Shown: positions 15,274 to 23,632 of the stretch, piece by piece
Numbering within the stretch: the first letter of the stretch is position 1
Layout: each line of letters opens with the position of its first letter
Source: Brotaphodocola faecis
GTDB taxonomy: Bacteria; Bacillota; Clostridia; Lachnospirales; Lachnospiraceae
Direction: 5' to 3'
Assembly: GCF_040096075.1 (NCBI RefSeq)
Contig: NZ_JBBMFJ010000020.1
Coordinates: 7,542-71,541, forward strand
DNA length: 64,000 nt
Program-made: the position numbers and the translations under genes
Notes under the pieces: generated by a model
What the model saw: the letters and a program-made list of their open reading frames with translations, nothing else
Database searches by the model: none
What the model was told of the DNA's origin: nothing

Positions 15274-17152
15274 GGTTTTTCGCCTTTTTCTTTCCCTTAA
15301 ACACCAGAACAGAGCGGGGCGGTACCATGCAGTTCTTCTGGTTTAAAACCCGTCGTTCCTGGCCTTCTTCGTAAAAGCCTCCCGCCGCGCTGTCACTGGT
15401 ATCAAAGGACAGCGTCCACTCCAGATCCTTCGGCAGATTCGGAAGCGCAAAACCATGTGGCTCCCAGTGCATATTGAAGATCACAAAGAAAAAGTCATCG
15501 TTCTGTCCGTCCGGCTTCTTCGCGTAAGTTCCACAGTAAAGAATTCCGATCTGGCGGCGGAAATTCTCAAACTCCGGCTGCCATGCGTTGACGCCGTGGT
15601 AGGAAATATCCGGATGGCCACAGGCCAGATAATCCATGACCCGCGGTTCCTGCTCCATATGGAACACCGGATGTGCCTTGCGGAACGCGATCACATGCTT
15701 CACAAAGTTAAGAAGTTCCTGATCCCATTTGTTGAAATTCCAGTTCAGCCAGGAGGTCTCATTGTCCTGACAGTAGGCATTGTTATTTCCGTTCTGAGAG
15801 TTTCCAAACTCATCTCCCGCCAATAAAACCGGCGTTCCCTGACTCAAAAAGAGCATGAGCATGGCGTTGCGCAGCTGTCTTGCCCGCAGCTCCAGAATCT
15901 TCTTCTTGCGGACCGGGCCTTCCACGCCACAGTTCCAGGAATAATTGTAGTCACTTCCGTCCCGGTTATTTTCCCCGTTGGCCTCATTGTGCTTCTGGTC
16001 ATAGGAAACCATGTCCATCATGGTAAAGCCATTGGTGCCTGCCATGAAGTTTAACACACCTGTCTCCGCGGGATTGCGGCGGTTGCGGTAGATCAGGCTG
16101 CTCATCTGCTCCTCATCGCCCTTTAAGGCGCGGCGCATATCGATGAGAAAGCCGTCATTATATTCTCCAAGATGTTTTTTCTCCCCGGCAGATGGTTTCG
16201 GCGCATCCCAGGAGATCGCCCAGAGCTTGGTATCCGCCAGATACGGATCCTTTGCCAGCAGATCTGTCGGCGCATAGCCCGTCAGATGTATGCCATCCAC
16301 ATGGTACTCCCGTACCCAGAACCGCACCGTCTCCAGAACAAACTCCGGCACTTCCTTTCCGGAAAAATAAAGCTCCGGCACCACTTCCAGTCCTGCCCGG
16401 TGCAGCTCCCGCACCATATATTTAAATTCCGTCACCGGACTCATGCCCGGGTCCGCGTAGGATGCCTTTGGCGCAAACATTCCGGCCTTCGTGTAGCCCC
16501 AGTAATTCAGGCGTCCGGTCGGCTCACTGCTTCCGTAAGGATTGCCCTCCACGTTCTCCGGCATCATGACCTCCTGAAATTCTACCGCCGGTAAAAGTTC
16601 CAGCGTGGTAATTCCCAGCTCTTTCAGGTAAGGGATCTTGTCCACGACACCCCGGAAGGTTCCACGGTGCTCCGTGCCGGAGGAGACATGCTTTGTCAGG
16701 CCCCGCACATGGGCCCGGTAGACGATGCAGTCCTCATAGGGGATGTGCAGCGGCCTGTCGCCCTGCCAGTCAAACTCCGGCTCCGAAACCGGCGACAGTA
16801 AAAGCCGTTTTGCCTGGCTTAACCTTCCCCAGCGTTCCCGCCCGGCAAAGGAACGGCCATACGGATCTGAAAACCGCTTTCCATCCGCCTCAAACGCATA
16901 GTAAAGCGCATCAAATGTTCCGTTTACCGTCATAGACCAGACATGTCCGGTCCTTGCTTCCTCCGGGAACGGAAGGCTCCGGATTTCCCGAAATCTTGCT
17001 TCTTTTCCGTTTTTGCCTTCCTGTTTCTCAAATAAAAGCAGGCTGCAAGCCTTCGCTGCAGCCACTACTGATACATGGATCCCCCCGTCTGTCTGTGTGA
17101 GACCCATGGGGTACACTTTGCTGTCATTCCTATCAATCTGATACTGTTCCAA
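15260..17152 (-). CDS. GlgX/isoamylase-like GH13 protein lacking the catalytic residues
   Basis: A 630-aa protein with the domain order of glycogen debranching enzymes: an N-terminal CBM48-like domain, a GH13 barrel and a C-terminal beta domain. GlgX landmarks such as KHNEANGENNRDG, LLAGDEFGNSQNGNNNAYCQ and SWLNWN are well kept. Yet region II is VDGIHLTGYAP (no Arg, no Asp nucleophile), region III is LWAISWDAP (Ser at the Glu position), and region IV has TN for HD. Region I also lacks DVVxNH. The reading frame is intact, so it is probably a maintained non-catalytic paralogue, perhaps glucan-binding or regulatory. Start codon ATG at 17152. Confidence 0.88.
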   Translation of the reverse strand: MEQYQIDRNDSKVYPMGLTQTDGGIHVSVVAAAKACSLLLFEKQEGKNGKEARFREIRSLPFPEEARTGHVWSMTVNGTFDALYYAFEADGKRFSDPYGRSFAGRERWGRLSQAKRLLLSPVSEPEFDWQGDRPLHIPYEDCIVYRAHVRGLTKHVSSGTEHRGTFRGVVDKIPYLKELGITTLELLPAVEFQEVMMPENVEGNPYGSSEPTGRLNYWGYTKAGMFAPKASYADPGMSPVTEFKYMVRELHRAGLEVVPELYFSGKEVPEFVLETVRFWVREYHVDGIHLTGYAPTDLLAKDPYLADTKLWAISWDAPKPSAGEKKHLGEYNDGFLIDMRRALKGDEEQMSSLIYRNRRNPAETGVLNFMAGTNGFTMMDMVSYDQKHNEANGENNRDGSDYNYSWNCGVEGPVRKKKILELRARQLRNAMLMLFLSQGTPVLLAGDEFGNSQNGNNNAYCQDNETSWLNWNFNKWDQELLNFVKHVIAFRKAHPVFHMEQEPRVMDYLACGHPDISYHGVNAWQPEFENFRRQIGILYCGTYAKKPDGQNDDFFFVIFNMHWEPHGFALPNLPKDLEWTLSFDTSDSAAGGFYEEGQERRVLNQKNCMVPPRSVLVFKGKKKAKNLDKA

Positions 17153-17203
17153 TTCTGCCCGCCTTTCCCGTTACGGCCTGTATTTCGTCCGCAGCGTGTT
17201 CTA

Positions 17204-17959
17204 TTATTTCAGGCACAGTTCCACCGGACAGTGATCGGAGCCGAACACCTCTGTATGGATCTTTGCCGACTCCAGCCGGTCTTTTAAGCTGTCGGATACG
17301 CAGAAATAGTCGATCCGCCACCCCGCGTTTTTCTCCCGGGCCTTAAACCGGTAGGACCACCAGGAATAAATGCCCTCCTGTTCCGGATAAAAATAGCGCC
17401 AGGTATCGGTAAAACCAGCCGCCAGAAGCTCCGTGAACTTTCCGCGCTCCTGGTCCGTGAAACCGGCATTGTTCCGGTTTGTCTTCGGATTCTTCAGGTC
17501 AATTTCCTGGTGTGCCACATTCAGATCACCGCAGAAAATAACCGGTTTCTTTTCATCCAGACCCTTCAGATATGCGCGCCACGCATTCTCCCACTTCATG
17601 CGATAATCGAGTCTTGCCAGCTCGTTCTGGGAATTTGGCGTATAGCACGTAATTACATAATATGCAGGAAACTCCGCAGTTATGACTCTTCCTTCATGAT
17701 CGTGTTCTTCCACACCGATTCCGTAGGTCACAGAAATCGGTTCTTCTTTTGTAAAAAGCGCGGTCCCTGAATAGCCTTTTTTCTCCGCGTAGTTCCAATA
17801 CTGATGATACCCCGGAAGATCCAGGTCAATCTGCCCCGCCTGCAGCTTGGTTTCCTGCAGACAGAATACATCCGCGTCTGCCTCATAGAAGAAGTCCAGG
17901 AAATTCTTTCCCACACAGGCCCGCAATCCGTTCACATTCCAGGAAATCAGTTTAGTCAT
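17204..17959 (-). CDS. xth: Exodeoxyribonuclease III (AP endonuclease)
   Basis: Cuts DNA at abasic sites and removes 3' blocking groups in base excision repair. It is 251 aa with the EEP-nuclease motifs ISWNVNGLRA, CLQETK, CGDLNVAH, WRIDYF and the terminal GSDHCPV. ATG at 17959 follows AAGGAG by 7 nt. The start overlaps the end of the nucleotidyltransferase gene by 8 nt, so the two are probably co-transcribed. Confidence 0.96.
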   Translation of the reverse strand: MTKLISWNVNGLRACVGKNFLDFFYEADADVFCLQETKLQAGQIDLDLPGYHQYWNYAEKKGYSGTALFTKEEPISVTYGIGVEEHDHEGRVITAEFPAYYVITCYTPNSQNELARLDYRMKWENAWRAYLKGLDEKKPVIFCGDLNVAHQEIDLKNPKTNRNNAGFTDQERGKFTELLAAGFTDTWRYFYPEQEGIYSWWSYRFKAREKNAGWRIDYFCVSDSLKDRLESAKIHTEVFGSDHCPVELCLK

Positions 17960-18875
17960 ATAACTTCTCCTTATAAACACCATCGGCGATCAGCTTCTGA
18001 ATGGAAGCAACCACTGCGTCCTTGTCTTCTTTATAGGTCACGCCAAACCATTTATCCCGGGTCTCCAGCACCTTCACTCTCGCCTTTCCGGCTTTAATCT
18101 GCTGGTCAATGATCTTCGGAAGCAGGTACTCTGCCTTGATATCGCCCTCTTTGATGCCATCGAGGAATTTCGGGAACCCTTCCTCCAGCTCATCCAGAAA
18201 TTTGGGTGGAAGGCCCCACATATTCATGGAAACATACTGTTTTGCGTCCACAATAACCGGGTTGCCCTGCTCATCATTCGCGAAAATGCCATTGCCCCGG
18301 CGCTCAATGTCATATGTCTCCGTTACATCCTTTAAGGTGCCATCCGGGTTCACATCGCAGACACCACGGGTTACAGTACCGTTCTCACTTAAGGTATTCT
18401 CCAGAATGAAACCGCCCATGCACATGTCGTACAGATCTCCATCGGCATCCATCTCATTCACCATATAATCATGGATCTTGAAAAAGCCCTCTCTGCCATA
18501 ATAATCATCCGCGTTGATGACCAGAAACGGCTCATGCACCAGCCCTTTCACGGTAAGAACTGCCTGACCGGTTCCCCAGGGTTTCTTTCTTCCTTCGGTT
18601 ACATGATAGCCCTCGGGCAGCGCGTCCAGCTCCTGGAACGCGTACTCCACATGGGCAATCTTCTCAATACGGTTTCCAATGATCTCCCGGAAGTCCTGCT
18701 CCAGATCTTTACGGATAATGAAGATAATCTTGTTGAATCCGGCCGCCAGCGCGTCATGAATGGAATAATCCATGATAATCTCACCGCCAGGGCCTACCGG
18801 CGCCAGCTGCTTGATGCCACCGCCAAACCGGCTTCCGATTCCGGCCGCCATAATGACTAATGTTGTATCTTTCAT
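17952..18875 (-). CDS. Sugar-phosphate nucleotidyltransferase
   Basis: A 307-aa GT-A fold protein resembling glucose-1-phosphate nucleotidyltransferases. The activating motif is a variant (MAAGIGSRFGGGIKQL), and PWGTGQAV and VINADDYYG (metal-binding Asp) are present. It transfers an NMP to a sugar phosphate or related alcohol; the exact substrate is not determined. ATG at 18875 has GGAGAGGG upstream. No surface-polysaccharide genes are adjacent, so context does not help. Confidence 0.85.
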   Translation of the reverse strand: MKDTTLVIMAAGIGSRFGGGIKQLAPVGPGGEIIMDYSIHDALAAGFNKIIFIIRKDLEQDFREIIGNRIEKIAHVEYAFQELDALPEGYHVTEGRKKPWGTGQAVLTVKGLVHEPFLVINADDYYGREGFFKIHDYMVNEMDADGDLYDMCMGGFILENTLSENGTVTRGVCDVNPDGTLKDVTETYDIERRGNGIFANDEQGNPVIVDAKQYVSMNMWGLPPKFLDELEEGFPKFLDGIKEGDIKAEYLLPKIIDQQIKAGKARVKVLETRDKWFGVTYKEDKDAVVASIQKLIADGVYKEKLYD

Positions 18876-18991
18876 TTTCGTTCCCTCTCCAAATATCAAA
18901 CGTATTCCAGTACCCTCATCCGGCACCAGACCATAATGTATCTAAAATATAACACACTTCGCGGCAAATATCAATTTTGTTGTAACACAAC

Positions 18992-19036
18992 GGGACCGGA
19001 AAATCCGTCATGGAGGATTTTCCGGTCCCTGTCTTT
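18992..19036 (-). terminator. Strong hairpin after lepB, likely terminator
   Basis: GGGACCGGAAAATCC pairs perfectly with GGATTTTCCGGTCCC (18992-19006 and 19014-19028), 20 nt beyond the lepB stop. A second small stem, GTTGT/ACAAC, adjoins it. The minus-strand side lacks a T-tract, so it may act in a U-tract-poor way or protect the 3' end. Confidence 0.55.
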
Positions 19037-19047
19037 TCGCAATATTT

Positions 19048-19920
19048 TTATTTCAGGATTCCCGGTTTCGGGAAGTAGCGGAACAATACCTTTGCAATGA
19101 TCTTCTCACGCTTTACATAGGTATTCTCCCAGCGGCGGGCATCCATGGAGTAGTTCCGGTTGTCACCCATCATGAAATAGCTGTTCTCCGGCACTTCAAA
19201 ATGCATGGGCTCCTCCGGAATCATAGGTTCGCGGATATACGGCTCATCCAGCGGCTCGTCTGAGCCGTTGATGTAGACTTTGCCGTCCACAATGTCCACG
19301 GTCTCACCCGGCAGTCCGATGATACGCTTTACATAATAAATCTTTTCATTGTCCGGGAAGCGGAAGATGGCAATATCGCCGCGTTTTGGATCTTCAAAGC
19401 GGTAGGAAAGCCTGGAACCGATCACGCGGTCTCCCGTCATGATGGTGTTTTCCATGGAACCGCTCGGCACCTCGCTGTTGGCAATGATAAACGTATTCAG
19501 TACAAAAGCAATGAGTGCTGCAGACACAACAATCTTGACCCACTCAAAGATTTCTTTTCCCAGACCGCCTGACTTTTTTTCTTTTTCGTCAGAGTCTTCT
19601 TTTCGTGCGTTTTTCTTTTTGCGCTCTGACGATTCGATGTGCGGTACTTCGATTTCTTTTTCCGTGTTTCCGGTCTTTACCGCCTCTCTGTGCAGCTCGT
19701 GCGCGATCTTTCTCGCCTCTTCCTCAGCAGTCTGCAATTCTTCGGCAGAGAAGGTTTCCTGCTCCTGTCCGGAGTCCGCGGCAGCGCTGCCTGTCTCTGG
19801 CACAGTCTGTCCGTTTTCACCGGCATTCAGGTTCTCCGGTGCGCCTTCCCATGTCTGTCCGGCGCGCATGCCGTCAAGTCCGCCCAGAAGCGGATCTTTA
19901 TTTGTTCTGTCTTCACTCAT
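19048..19920 (-). CDS. lepB: Signal peptidase I with long acidic cytoplasmic extension
   Basis: Removes signal peptides from secreted proteins. The single membrane helix is at residues 128-147, followed by the catalytic Ser155 (PSGSM), Lys198 (YYVKRIIGLPG) and GDNRNYSMDAR. Before the helix lies an unusual ~125-residue charged, Glu/Lys-rich extension; most Gram-positive SipS-type enzymes are ~180 aa. prs lies 12 nt upstream, so the two may be co-transcribed. The start is ATG at 19920; no nearer start precedes the membrane helix. Confidence 0.95.
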   Translation of the reverse strand: MSEDRTNKDPLLGGLDGMRAGQTWEGAPENLNAGENGQTVPETGSAAADSGQEQETFSAEELQTAEEEARKIAHELHREAVKTGNTEKEIEVPHIESSERKKKNARKEDSDEKEKKSGGLGKEIFEWVKIVVSAALIAFVLNTFIIANSEVPSGSMENTIMTGDRVIGSRLSYRFEDPKRGDIAIFRFPDNEKIYYVKRIIGLPGETVDIVDGKVYINGSDEPLDEPYIREPMIPEEPMHFEVPENSYFMMGDNRNYSMDARRWENTYVKREKIIAKVLFRYFPKPGILK

Positions 19921-19932
19921 GAAATAACCACC

Positions 19933-21117
19933 TTATTTATTGCGGTACTTGTCCAGGAGCTTGTTGATGCGCTTGGTCGGGCTTAACAGCTCACTTAAGG
20001 AATCATCGTGATTTAAGTTGTCGATGATCAGGGCAATGTACTTACTCATATCTACGTCAATGTAGTACGGTCTGGATAACAGCTCCGGAGTCTGGTATAC
20101 CACGTTGGTGGTCAGGATCCGGTCGATCAGGCCGTTCTCATAATACTCATCAAATTTAGCCAGTCCGTTGGTGAACAGGCCGAAGGTTGCGCAGATAAAT
20201 ACCTTTCTTGCTTTTCTGCGCTTTAACTCTTTTGCGACATCCAGCATGCTCTCGCCGGAGGAGATCATATCATCCACAATGATAACGTCCTTGCCCTCTA
20301 CGCTGGAGCCTAAGAACTCGTGAGCCACGATCGGGTTGCGGCCGTTTACGATCTTGGTATAATCGCGGCGCTTGTAGAACATACCCATATCCAGGCCCAG
20401 GACGTTTGCGAAGTAAACAGCACGGCCCATACCGCCCTCATCCGGGCTGATGACCATCATGTGGTCACTGTCGATCTGAAGCTCCGTCTCGTTCTTTAAC
20501 AGGTACTTGATGAACTGGTAGATCGGCTGTACGGTCTCAAAGCCCTTTAACGGGATTGCGTTCTGTACACGCGGGTCGTGAGCGTCGAAGGTAATGATAT
20601 TCTCCACGCCCATGTTGGTCAGCTCCTGCAGTGCCAGGGCGCAGTCTAAGGACTCACGGCCGGAACGCTTGTGCTGACGGCTCTCATAGAGGAAAGGCAT
20701 GATGACATTGATACGACGCGCCTTGCCGGCTGCTGCCGCAATAACACGCTTTAAGTCCTGGAAATGGTCATCCGGAGACATGTGGTTGGTCATGCCGCAC
20801 AGAGAGTAGGTCAGATTATAGTTACACACATCTACCATGATGTAAAGATCATCACCACGAATGGAAGACTCAATGGTTCCCTTGCCTTCACCGGAACCGA
20901 AACGCGGGGTCTTGGCCTCAATAATGTAAGAATCTCTCTGATAGCCTGCAAACGCGATGGTGGATTTGTGCTCACTCTCACGTTCCTTTCTCCACTCGAC
21001 CAGCCAGTCGTTTACCTTTGCCCCCAGGGTTGCGCAGCTCTTTAACGGGATCAGTCCTAATGGTCCTACCGGAATGGTCTCAATGGTCTTCTCTTCGTAA
21101 ATCATCTTTTCCTCCAT
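19933..21117 (-). CDS. prs: Ribose-phosphate pyrophosphokinase, long divergent form
   Basis: Makes PRPP from ribose 5-phosphate and ATP for nucleotide, His and Trp synthesis. It is 394 aa against ~315 for classical PrsA. Recognisable parts are RxHKRSGRES, FDAHDPRVQNAIP, the flexible-loop YKRRDYTKI and the PRPP loop VIIVDDMISSGESM. The canonical DDIIDTAGT is changed, and there are extra segments near the N-terminus, so it belongs to a divergent subgroup seen in Clostridia. Activity is probable but not certain. Confidence 0.88.
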   Translation of the reverse strand: MEEKMIYEEKTIETIPVGPLGLIPLKSCATLGAKVNDWLVEWRKERESEHKSTIAFAGYQRDSYIIEAKTPRFGSGEGKGTIESSIRGDDLYIMVDVCNYNLTYSLCGMTNHMSPDDHFQDLKRVIAAAAGKARRINVIMPFLYESRQHKRSGRESLDCALALQELTNMGVENIITFDAHDPRVQNAIPLKGFETVQPIYQFIKYLLKNETELQIDSDHMMVISPDEGGMGRAVYFANVLGLDMGMFYKRRDYTKIVNGRNPIVAHEFLGSSVEGKDVIIVDDMISSGESMLDVAKELKRRKARKVFICATFGLFTNGLAKFDEYYENGLIDRILTTNVVYQTPELLSRPYYIDVDMSKYIALIIDNLNHDDSLSELLSPTKRINKLLDKYRNK

Positions 21118-21249
21118 GCAATGTGTATTATTTATCTTTGTTTTATGATATGGCAGAATCTGAAGGATGCCGCCGCATCGTTTCTTTTATATCATTATGC
21201 CTCAGTTAAGTCAAGCCAATCCCCGCTTTTATAAGGGATGATATGTTTT

Positions 21250-22242
21250 TCACAATCTTGTGGCCCGTTTCTTCATGCGGATATCCGCGCCGTAAAGGGG
21301 GATGACACGGTAATTGCTCATGATGCGGGATGTGACACGGTCCGAATAGGTATCCTTTAACATGCCCATGGACAGATTCGTGGAAATGATGGTTCCCTTC
21401 TTCCTGCCGATGCGCTCGTTGATGCAGTAGAAAAGCTGGGAGGAAACAAAGGAGTTGTTCAGCTCCGTTCCCAGGTCATCGATGATGAGCATGTCACAGT
21501 CCAGAATGTAGCGGTAGCTCTCCTCCACATCCTCCTCGCTGTCCCGTCCGAATTTGTATTTGGAAAAAATTTCAAACAGCTCGTTGGAGGACAGATAAAT
21601 GACCGAAATGCAACGGTCAATGAGTTCTTTGGCAATGCAGTTGGTAAGAAAAGTCTTTCCCACACCAGTGCCGCCGGTAAAGAGAATGCTGTTTCCCTTG
21701 TCCGGATACTGCTGCGCAAACTCCCGGCACTGCCGCACCACAACCTCCATGTAGGCCCGCTCTGTCATGCCAAGCTGGGGAACTTTCTCGGTATCATCGT
21801 AAAAATCAAAGCGGAGGTGGTCGAAATTCTCTTCTTTTAAAACTGCCTCAATATTGGACTGGGCATAAAGAATATTCAGGCGCTGCCGCTCAAAGCAGTG
21901 GCACCGTTTTCCATTCGCGTAGCCGGTATCCTGGCAGTCCGGACAGTCATAGCGAAGCTCCATATAGTCAGCCGGATATCCGGCCGCTTTTAAGAGGGTC
22001 AGCTTCTGCTCCTTTAAATCCGCCAGATCTTCCTTTAAGTGTTCCCGGGCCTTTGTGTCTCCGCCCAGTACCCGTCTGGCGCAGTCCGCTGCCCGGCTGC
22101 TGATCTGGCGGTCCAGCTCCTGAATCTGTGGTATTTTTTTGTATACTTCCTGCGTCCGTGCCTCCATGGCACGGCGCTGCAGGCGCTGCCGTTCTTCATA
22201 CCCGCGCATCACCGCGTTGTACTGGGAATTGCTCAGTGCCAT
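21250..22242 (-). CDS. DnaC/DnaI-type helicase loader
   Basis: Loads the replicative helicase with DnaD during replication initiation and restart. It is 330 aa. A zinc-binding motif CPDCQDTGYANGKRCHC lies around residues 100-117, followed by Walker A GGTGVGKT, Walker B MLIIDDLG and an arginine-finger region SNYRVIPLYG. It lies 65 nt downstream of the dnaD-like gene, and the pairing fits a primosome role. Confidence 0.92.
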   Translation of the reverse strand: MALSNSQYNAVMRGYEERQRLQRRAMEARTQEVYKKIPQIQELDRQISSRAADCARRVLGGDTKAREHLKEDLADLKEQKLTLLKAAGYPADYMELRYDCPDCQDTGYANGKRCHCFERQRLNILYAQSNIEAVLKEENFDHLRFDFYDDTEKVPQLGMTERAYMEVVVRQCREFAQQYPDKGNSILFTGGTGVGKTFLTNCIAKELIDRCISVIYLSSNELFEIFSKYKFGRDSEEDVEESYRYILDCDMLIIDDLGTELNNSFVSSQLFYCINERIGRKKGTIISTNLSMGMLKDTYSDRVTSRIMSNYRVIPLYGADIRMKKRATRL

Positions 22243-22307
22243 AACTTACTCTCCTTCTTCATGGTCTGTCCTCTGACTGCGGCATGTTCCGCTGCCCGGG
22301 CTGCCCG

Positions 22308-23366
22308 CTACTGTTCTCCGATCCAGTCCTTCACCTGATTCAGCACCATAGAATCATAGTCGGTGTTTCTCTGCTCAAAATTCAGGAACTGGTTGTTCGC
22401 CTGACGGCTGTTTTTCTGGTTTTTCTGATTCTTCTGGCCTTTGTACTTTTCATCCAGCACCGAAATGTCGTTCAGGCTGTGGACTCCCGCCTTTCTCCAT
22501 TCGGAAAGGATCCGGTCCGCATAGCGGAAGCTGGGATTGTGGGTAGCCTCCATGGTACGGTTGCAGGCCTCTAACACCACCTCTTTGGTAAAGCCGTACT
22601 CTCCGAACCAGCGCTCAATCATCTCCCTCTCTGTCTCAGCCGGGTTTCTTCCGGTCAGGCCAAAAGCCCGCATGACGGAAAAGGAGTTTTTGGTGAAGCC
22701 GCTGGCGTAAGCCTTGGCCTGTTCCACCGTGGCAAAACCCTTTTCATGCCAGCTGATGGCAACTGTCTCTATATAACGGATGCTGGTGTGGCCGCCCTGC
22801 ACGCAGTGCTCCACCACGTATTCCAGAAGCTCTGCCGACATATGCAGGCCATCATAAAGATAGGCGAACACCTCCAGCTCCCGCTGGGTGAAGATCTTGT
22901 TCAAATAGCGCTGGGCTATGTAAAGAAGTTCTGAAAACTCCCCGTCTCCCTGCAGGCGGTTTACCTGATCCTGGCTGTATACCGGCCGCGCGCCTTTTGT
23001 CTCTGCTGCCAAAGCTGCGGCCGCTGCCTGCTCTGTAGCTGCTGTCTGCTTTGGAAGTGTTCCCTGCTTTGCCGCTGCGTCCTGCTTCATCGGACCGGTG
23101 CCCGTCCCTGCTGCAGACTGCTGTGTCAGAAGACCGTCTGTGCTTAAGACTCCCAGCTTCTCCCAGTAAAGGATTGCCCGGCGGATATCCGCCTCCGTAT
23201 GGTTCAGGCCATCCGCTATTCTTTCAAGACTCACGGGCTCATCTTTATGGCGGAGCAGATACAGATACACCTTCACATACTCCCCGCTGGCTTCCGCCAG
23301 GTAACGGTCAATAAATTCGTTGGAAACCAGGATTGCGTCCACCTGGAAATGATATGTAAAACTCAT
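22308..23366 (-). CDS. dnaD: DnaD-domain replication initiation protein
   Basis: A 352-aa DnaD-like protein. The N-terminal winged-helix part is at residues 1-80 (YVKVYLYLLRHKDEPVSLER), then a low-complexity Ala/Thr/Lys linker, a DnaD/DnaB2 domain with the YIETVAISWHEKG motif, and a second DnaD-like repeat. It acts with the DnaI-type loader downstream. Its upstream region is packed with DnaA boxes, implying control by DnaA. Confidence 0.9.
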   Translation of the reverse strand: MSFTYHFQVDAILVSNEFIDRYLAEASGEYVKVYLYLLRHKDEPVSLERIADGLNHTEADIRRAILYWEKLGVLSTDGLLTQQSAAGTGTGPMKQDAAAKQGTLPKQTAATEQAAAAALAAETKGARPVYSQDQVNRLQGDGEFSELLYIAQRYLNKIFTQRELEVFAYLYDGLHMSAELLEYVVEHCVQGGHTSIRYIETVAISWHEKGFATVEQAKAYASGFTKNSFSVMRAFGLTGRNPAETEREMIERWFGEYGFTKEVVLEACNRTMEATHNPSFRYADRILSEWRKAGVHSLNDISVLDEKYKGQKNQKNQKNSRQANNQFLNFEQRNTDYDSMVLNQVKDWIGEQ

Positions 23367-23432
23367 AAAAATCTCACCTTTCCTGTCTGCTAACAGTGTA
23401 CCACATCCAATTTCAAAAAGAAATAGGCGAGT

Positions 23433-23632
23433 TTATCCACAGAATTCATTGTGGATAATGTGGATAATGTGGATATAAACATTTTTCCTGTCCGCCAAAA
23501 GCACTCGAAACGTGTCGAATTGTAGATAAAACCGTGGGTTTTTAAATTTTTAGATTTCTTCTTATGTAAATTAAAAAATCCACATAGTCCCTTTACATAA
23601 AAAGTGGAAAACTATGTGGATAATGTGGATAA
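23433..23632. promoter_or_regulatory. DnaA-box cluster upstream of dnaD
   Basis: Five exact TTATCCACA boxes occur: 23433-23441 (+) and, in the other orientation (TGTGGATAA), 23450-23458, 23459-23467, 23615-23623 and 23624-23632. One-mismatch boxes lie at 23468-23476 and 23521-23529. Several abut head to tail with a 9-bp period. An AT-rich stretch (about 23539-23580) separates the two groups. The region holds the dnaD leader and reaches the murC stop. It may be a DnaA-regulated promoter, a DnaA-titration site or, less likely without dnaA nearby, an origin. Confidence 0.85.

Noticed and set aside
23433..23632. Calling the DnaA-box cluster the chromosomal origin
   Set aside because: dnaA, dnaN, rpmH or gyrase genes are not adjacent, and strand bias in the window does not switch there. 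It is kept as a DnaA-binding regulatory site.
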